Assembly: GCF_026627505.1 (NCBI RefSeq)
Contig: NZ_JAPNLK010000036.1
Location: forward strand, 1-64,000
Reading direction: 5' to 3'
DNA length: 64,000 nt
Source of the DNA: Streptomyces sp. H27-H5
GTDB taxonomy: Bacteria > Actinomycetota > Actinomycetes > Streptomycetales > Streptomycetaceae
Shown here: piece after piece, positions 60,145-64,000 of the stretch
Position numbering within the stretch: position 1 is the stretch's first letter
Layout of the letters: every line of letters begins with the position of its first letter
The notes under the pieces: generated by a model
Seen by the model: only the letters and a program-made list of their open reading frames with translations
Database searches by the model: none
What the model was told of the DNA's origin: nothing
Translations under genes and position numbers: made by a program

Positions 60145-60903
60145 ATGCCGAGTGATGGCCCCGCACAACAGCCCAAGTACCAGCGCATCGCCGCCGCCCT
60201 GAAGGACGCCATCGCCTCGGGTGAATACGGGCCGGGAGCCCGTCTCCCCGGAGAGAACGACCTCATGGCGGCTCATGGGGTGGCCCGGATGACCGCCCGC
60301 CAGGCACTGGGAGTGCTCCAGGCGGAGGGGCTGACCGAAGCCCGCAAGGGCGCCGGGGTGTTCGTGCGAGAGTTCCGGCCCATCCGGCGCCGCAGCATTT
60401 CCCGGCTGGCCGCCGACGTGTGGACAGAAGGACGTTCGATCTGGGCGGTCGACACGGATGGCCGCGAACCCGTCGTCGAGTTCGTGGGCGTCGCCGAAGA
60501 GGCCTCACCGGCGCCCGTTGCCTCGTTGCTCGGGCTCGACGACGGCGCGCCGGCCGTGGCCCGCCGCCGCAGGTTCCTGCTCGACGGGAAGCCCGTGATG
60601 CTCGCGACCTCCTATCTCGACGCGGCTCTCGTCGCCGGCACGCCCATCGTCGAACCCGACACGGGTCCCGGCGGCATCTACGCCCGCCTCGCCGATCTCG
60701 GCCACGGCCCGGCCCGGTTTCGCGAGGAGGTGCGGTCGCGCATGCCCAGCCCCGAGGAGGCCGCCGCGCTGCGGCTCGGGACGGGCACTCCCGTCGTCCT
60801 GGTCGTCCGTACGGCCTTCGCCGCCGACGGCCGGATCGTCGAGGTCAATGAGATGGTCCTCGACTCCTCCGCGTACGTGTTGGAGTACGCGTTCGACGCC
60901 TAG
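60145..60903 (+). CDS. GntR/HutC-family transcriptional regulator
   Basis: A 252-residue regulator. The wHTH spans about 10-75 (RIAAALKDAIASGEYGPGARLPGENDLMAAHGVARMTARQALGVL), and the UTRA effector domain about 95-245 (HutC branch, ending EMVLDSSAYVLEYAF). The start ATG 60145 has GGGAGGA 5 bases upstream, and TAGGAT at 60113-60118 serves as a -10. Its stop TAG at 60901-60903 contains the TA into which a 159-bp MITE is inserted. Probably autoregulates and controls the HATPase through the TCTCTAGAGA sites. Confidence 0.92.
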   Translation: MPSDGPAQQPKYQRIAAALKDAIASGEYGPGARLPGENDLMAAHGVARMTARQALGVLQAEGLTEARKGAGVFVREFRPIRRRSISRLAADVWTEGRSIWAVDTDGREPVVEFVGVAEEASPAPVASLLGLDDGAPAVARRRRFLLDGKPVMLATSYLDAALVAGTPIVEPDTGPGGIYARLADLGHGPARFREEVRSRMPSPEEAAALRLGTGTPVVLVVRTAFAADGRIVEVNEMVLDSSAYVLEYAFDA

Positions 60904-61063
60904 TGCTGTGACCGGAAAGGTTCACCGTGTCACGGCGCCCGGCACGGCACCTCGCCGCGTTGTCGAACCGCCCACGTACGTCCAGTACACGCGGCAGTCC
61001 TCCGCCTTGCGATGCACCGCACCGGACACCGCGACCCGGCAAACCTTTCCGGCCACAGCACTA
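60901..61063. mobile_element. IS630-type MITE inserted in a stop codon
   Basis: A 159-bp element (60903-61061) flanked by TA duplications. Its ends are inverted repeats starting GTGCTGTGACCGGAAAGG at the left; the right arm differs by one base in its first 20. Similarity of the arms continues for about 55 bases, with nearly all mismatches being transitions. No open frame. It shares its terminal repeat with the IS630-type element at the left edge. TA of the TAG stop of the GntR gene is the target; the stop is preserved with or without the insertion (TAG followed by GCCCCA). Confidence 0.88.
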
Positions 61064-61221
61064 GGCCCCATGCGTCCGCCCCCTCCCACCCCCCTCGTGC
61101 CACGGTCGGGTGAGGCTCGCGTGCCGTCCCCGTACGGCAGTGCGATTGTTGCGGCGGGATGAAATCCGCCGGTCGGCGCGTTGGGTGAGGCGGCAGGAAC
61201 GAACCAACGGGGAGGCATCAC

Positions 61222-64000
61222 GTGGCGGCGGCGCAGACGGCGGCAGGGGAGAAACAGGGCTGGGGCAGGAGGCTGGCCGCCTACACCTGGCATTACCGGC
61301 TCAATGTGCTGCTTGCGCTCGGGTCCTCGCTGGGCGGCATGGCCGTCATGGCGCTCGTGCCACTGGTGACCAAGATCATCCTCGACGACGTCATAGGTGA
61401 CAAGAGCCGGCCCATGGGCCCGTGGGCGGGGATGCTCATAGGCGCGGCCGCGCTCGTGTACGTGATGACGTACATACGCCGGTACTACGGCGGCCGGCTC
61501 GCGCTCGACGTGCAGCACGACCTGCGCACCGACATGTACGACGCGATCGCCCGCCTCGACGGCCGTCGCCAGGACGAGCTGTCGACCGGCCAGGTCATCG
61601 GTCGCGCCACCAGCGACCTCCAGCTCATCCAGGGCCTGCTGTTCATGCTGCCCATGACCATCGGGAACTTCCTGCTCTTCGGGATATCCCTGGGGATCAT
61701 GCTGTGGCTGTCGCCGCTGCTGACCCTGGTCGCCCTGCTCATGGCCCCCGTGCTGTGGTTCATCGCCAAGCGCAGCCGCAAGAAGCTCTTCCCCGCCACC
61801 TGGTACGCGCAGGCCCAGGCCGCCGCGGTCGCCGGTGTCGTCGACGGGGCCGTGACCGGCGTCCGCGTCGTCAAGGGCTTCGGGCAGGAGGAGCAGGAGA
61901 CCGGCAAGCTCCGCGAAGCCGGCCGCCGGCTGTTCGGCGGACGGATGCGGGCCATCCGGCTCAACTCGCGCTACACGCCGGCCCTCCAGGCCGTGCCCGC
62001 CCTCGGGCAGGTCGCCATTCTGGCCCTCGGCGGCTGGATGGCCACCAAGGGGCAGGTCACCCTCGGCACCTTCGTCGCCTTCTCGACCTACCTCGCGCAG
62101 CTCGTCGGCCCCGTGCGCATGCTCGCCATGGTCCTCACCGTCGGCCAGCAGGCCCGCGCCGGCGCCGAGCGCGTCTTCGAGCTGATCGACACCGAGCCCG
62201 TGATCCGCGAGGGGGAGCGGGAGCTGCCGGCCGACGCCCCCGCCACCGTGGAGTTCGAGGACGTCGCCTTCGGCTACGACCCGGCGCGCCCCGTGCTCGA
62301 CGGGTTCTCGCTCGCCATCCGGGAGGGCGAGACCGTCGCCCTCGTCGGCGCCTCCGGAAGCGGCAAGTCGACCGTCTCGCTGCTGCTGCCGCGCTTCTAC
62401 GACGCCGACCGCGGCACCATCCGGGTCGGCGGGCACGACGTCCGCGACCTGACGTACGACTCGCTGCGCGGCGCGATCGGGCTGGTGCCCGAGGACTCGT
62501 TCCTCTTCTCCGACACCCTCCGCGCCAACATCTCCTACGGGCGCCCCGACGCCACCGACGCGCAGATCGAGGCCGCCGCCCTGGCCGCGCAGGCCGACGG
62601 GTTCATCCGGGAGCTGCCCGCCGGGTACGACACCACGGTCGGCGAACAGGGCCTCACCCTCTCCGGCGGCCAGCGCCAGCGCGTCGCGCTCGCCCGCGCC
62701 ATCCTCACCGACCCCCGGCTGCTGCTCCTCGACGACGCGACGTCCGCCGTCGACGCCCGGGTCGAGCACGAGATCCACGAGGCGCTGCGGGCCGTGATGG
62801 CCGGTCGTACGACCCTGCTCATCGCCCACCGCCGGTCCACGCTCGCGCTGGCCGACCGGATCGCCGTACTGGATCGGGGCCGGCTCTCCGACATCGGCAC
62901 GCACGAGGAGCTGGAGCGCCGCTCGCCCCTCTACCGCAGGCTGCTGACCGATCCCGAGGCCCTCGGCGGCGGTTCCCCGCGCATCCGCGAGACGCCCGCG
63001 ATGACCGAGTTCGAACGTGACATCGAGTGCGGGATCGAGCGGGACATCGAGCGCGACATCGATCGGGACATCGAGATCGAGGCGGAGATCGACTCGGAGC
63101 CCGTGAACGCCAAGCGCCGGGTCGCCGGCGGGATCACGCCCGAACTCTGGCAGCGCCAGGACGACGCCAAGGCGGCGGCCGGACCCGCCGCGGGCACGGG
63201 CCTGCGGGCCCCCGGAGCCGGGCATTCCATGGCCGGGGCGGTCGCCGGGATGCCCGCGACCCCCGAGTTGCTCGCGCAGGTGGCCGCGCTGCCGCCCGCC
63301 GACGACCAGCCCTCCGTGGACGAGACCCGGGCCGCGTCCGCCGAGGAGAGCTACGGTCTGCGCCGACTGCTCCGCGGCTTCTGGGCGCCGCTCGCCATCA
63401 GCCTCGGCCTGGTCGCGCTCGACGCGGGCGCGGGCCTGCTGCTGCCGATCCTGATCCGGCACGGCATCGACCAGGGCGTCGAGCAGGCCGCCCTGGGCGC
63501 GGTGTGGGTGGCGTCCGGACTGGCCCTCCTGGTGGTCATCGGGCAGTGGGCCGCGCAGTTCTCCGAGACCCGCATGACGGGGCGCACCGGCGAGCGCGTG
63601 CTGTACGCCCTGCGCGTCAAGATCTTCGCCCAGCTCCAGCGCCTCGGTCTCGACTACTACGAGCGCGAGCTGACCGGCAAGATCATGACGCGGATGACCA
63701 CGGACGTCGACGCCCTGTCCACGTTCCTCCAGACCGGGCTCGTCACCGCCGTCGTGTCCGTCTTCACCTTCCTCGGCATCCTGGTGGCCCTCCTCGTCCT
63801 CGACGTCGAGCTGGCCCTGATCGTCTTCGCCACCCTGCCCGTGCTGGTCGTCGGCACGATCGTGTTCCGCCGCAAGTCGGTCGCCGCGTACGAGCTGGCC
63901 CGCGACCGGGTCAGCAGCGTCAACGCCGACCTCCAGGAGTCCGTGGCGGGGCTCCGCATCGTCCAGGCGTTCCGGCGCGAGCACGACGGCGCGGCCCGGT
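61222..64000 (+). CDS. Fused tandem ABC exporter (partial, runs off the right edge)
   Basis: At least 926 residues in one frame with no stop. First half: six-helix exporter domain (about 20-310) and ATPase with GASGSGKST, LSGGQRQRVALARAI, LLLLDDATSAVD and the H-loop AHRRSTL. A linker (about 575-715) contains a charged tandem repeat, ERDI/DRDI, at about 593-615. The second exporter domain begins near 715 (LLRGFWAPLAISLGLVALDAG) and continues to the edge. The start GTG 61222 has GGAGG 7 bases upstream. Fusing both halves is unusual; most are separate genes. The substrate is unknown. Confidence 0.92.
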   Translation, partial: MAAAQTAAGEKQGWGRRLAAYTWHYRLNVLLALGSSLGGMAVMALVPLVTKIILDDVIGDKSRPMGPWAGMLIGAAALVYVMTYIRRYYGGRLALDVQHDLRTDMYDAIARLDGRRQDELSTGQVIGRATSDLQLIQGLLFMLPMTIGNFLLFGISLGIMLWLSPLLTLVALLMAPVLWFIAKRSRKKLFPATWYAQAQAAAVAGVVDGAVTGVRVVKGFGQEEQETGKLREAGRRLFGGRMRAIRLNSRYTPALQAVPALGQVAILALGGWMATKGQVTLGTFVAFSTYLAQLVGPVRMLAMVLTVGQQARAGAERVFELIDTEPVIREGERELPADAPATVEFEDVAFGYDPARPVLDGFSLAIREGETVALVGASGSGKSTVSLLLPRFYDADRGTIRVGGHDVRDLTYDSLRGAIGLVPEDSFLFSDTLRANISYGRPDATDAQIEAAALAAQADGFIRELPAGYDTTVGEQGLTLSGGQRQRVALARAILTDPRLLLLDDATSAVDARVEHEIHEALRAVMAGRTTLLIAHRRSTLALADRIAVLDRGRLSDIGTHEELERRSPLYRRLLTDPEALGGGSPRIRETPAMTEFERDIECGIERDIERDIDRDIEIEAEIDSEPVNAKRRVAGGITPELWQRQDDAKAAAGPAAGTGLRAPGAGHSMAGAVAGMPATPELLAQVAALPPADDQPSVDETRAASAEESYGLRRLLRGFWAPLAISLGLVALDAGAGLLLPILIRHGIDQGVEQAALGAVWVASGLALLVVIGQWAAQFSETRMTGRTGERVLYALRVKIFAQLQRLGLDYYERELTGKIMTRMTTDVDALSTFLQTGLVTAVVSVFTFLGILVALLVLDVELALIVFATLPVLVVGTIVFRRKSVAAYELARDRVSSVNADLQESVAGLRIVQAFRREHDGAAR

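Noticed and set aside
60845..61162. Small frames inside and around the MITE
   Set aside because: They consist of the terminal repeats, have no ribosome sites and match nothing.

Overview
This is high-GC actinobacterial DNA that reads as a Streptomyces chromosome arm or core region. The reasons are GC-rich third codon positions, frequent GTG starts, a complete cebR-cebEFG-bglC cellobiose locus with its 14-bp CebR operator, an unmistakable adpA-orn pair, glmS next to a hexosaminidase, and a DesE-type siderophore lipoprotein. From memory, 21.4-50.4 kb follows the order of the Streptomyces coelicolor SCO2798 to SCO2774 block, with one large gap described below. I saw no TTA codon in any confident gene and no CRISPR array.

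Region by region. 0-0.13 kb: the last 28 codons and right end of an IS630-type insertion sequence, sitting in the TAG stop of a PAS-GGDEF-EAL cyclic-di-GMP protein (0.1-2.0 kb). 2.3-5.5 kb: secreted M6-like protease, tRNA-Lys, small conserved proteins and an FMN reductase. 5.6-10.4 kb: a minus-strand set of overlapping genes, PAP2 phosphatase, an Fe-S-type PD-(D/E)XK nuclease, a 525-aa unknown and a compact SF1B helicase. Together the last three look like a Dna2 enzyme split over three genes and are the best candidate here for an undescribed nucleic-acid-processing or defence system. 10.6-18.4 kb: histidine phosphatase, NsdA-like regulator, spermidine-synthase-like protein, AMP-forming ligase and a two-component system. 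18.4-19.8 kb: a decayed stretch with G-rich repeats, a strong stem-loop, a frameshifted F420-reductase-like gene and a truncated MFS gene. 19.9-27 kb: MarR and TetR regulators, then the cellobiose operon bglC-cebGFE divergent from cebR.

27-37.4 kb: tRNA-His, orn, adpA (without the usual TTA codon), universal stress protein, acetate-permease-like protein, glmS, a DUF4429 protein, GH20 hexosaminidase and desE. In S. coelicolor the desferrioxamine biosynthesis genes desABCD and desF lie between the last two, but here only 18 bp separate them. 37.5-44 kb: a leucine/isovalerate degradation operon (acyl-CoA dehydrogenase, HMG-CoA lyase, methylcrotonyl-CoA carboxylase subunits) divergent from its TetR gene. 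44-51 kb: phosphatase-like protein, SDR/MarR divergent pair around a long operator, DUF4253 protein, CDF transporter, thioesterase II, acyl-CoA dehydrogenase and a secreted CAP protein.

51.6-56.2 kb: a PucR-type regulator divergent from an agmatinase-like ureohydrolase and a ThDP enzyme, a likely guanidino-compound catabolic unit. 56.3-59.6 kb: a three-gene WXG/LXG-like cassette (145-aa partner, 716-aa WXG protein, lipoprotein) whose 3' half drops in GC. 59.6-60.9 kb: an anti-sigma-like HATPase divergent from a GntR/HutC regulator with two TCTCTAGAGA operators. 60.9-61.06 kb: a 159-bp MITE of the same IS630 terminal-repeat family as the left edge, also inserted in a TAG stop codon. 61.2-64 kb: a fused tandem ABC exporter that runs off the window.
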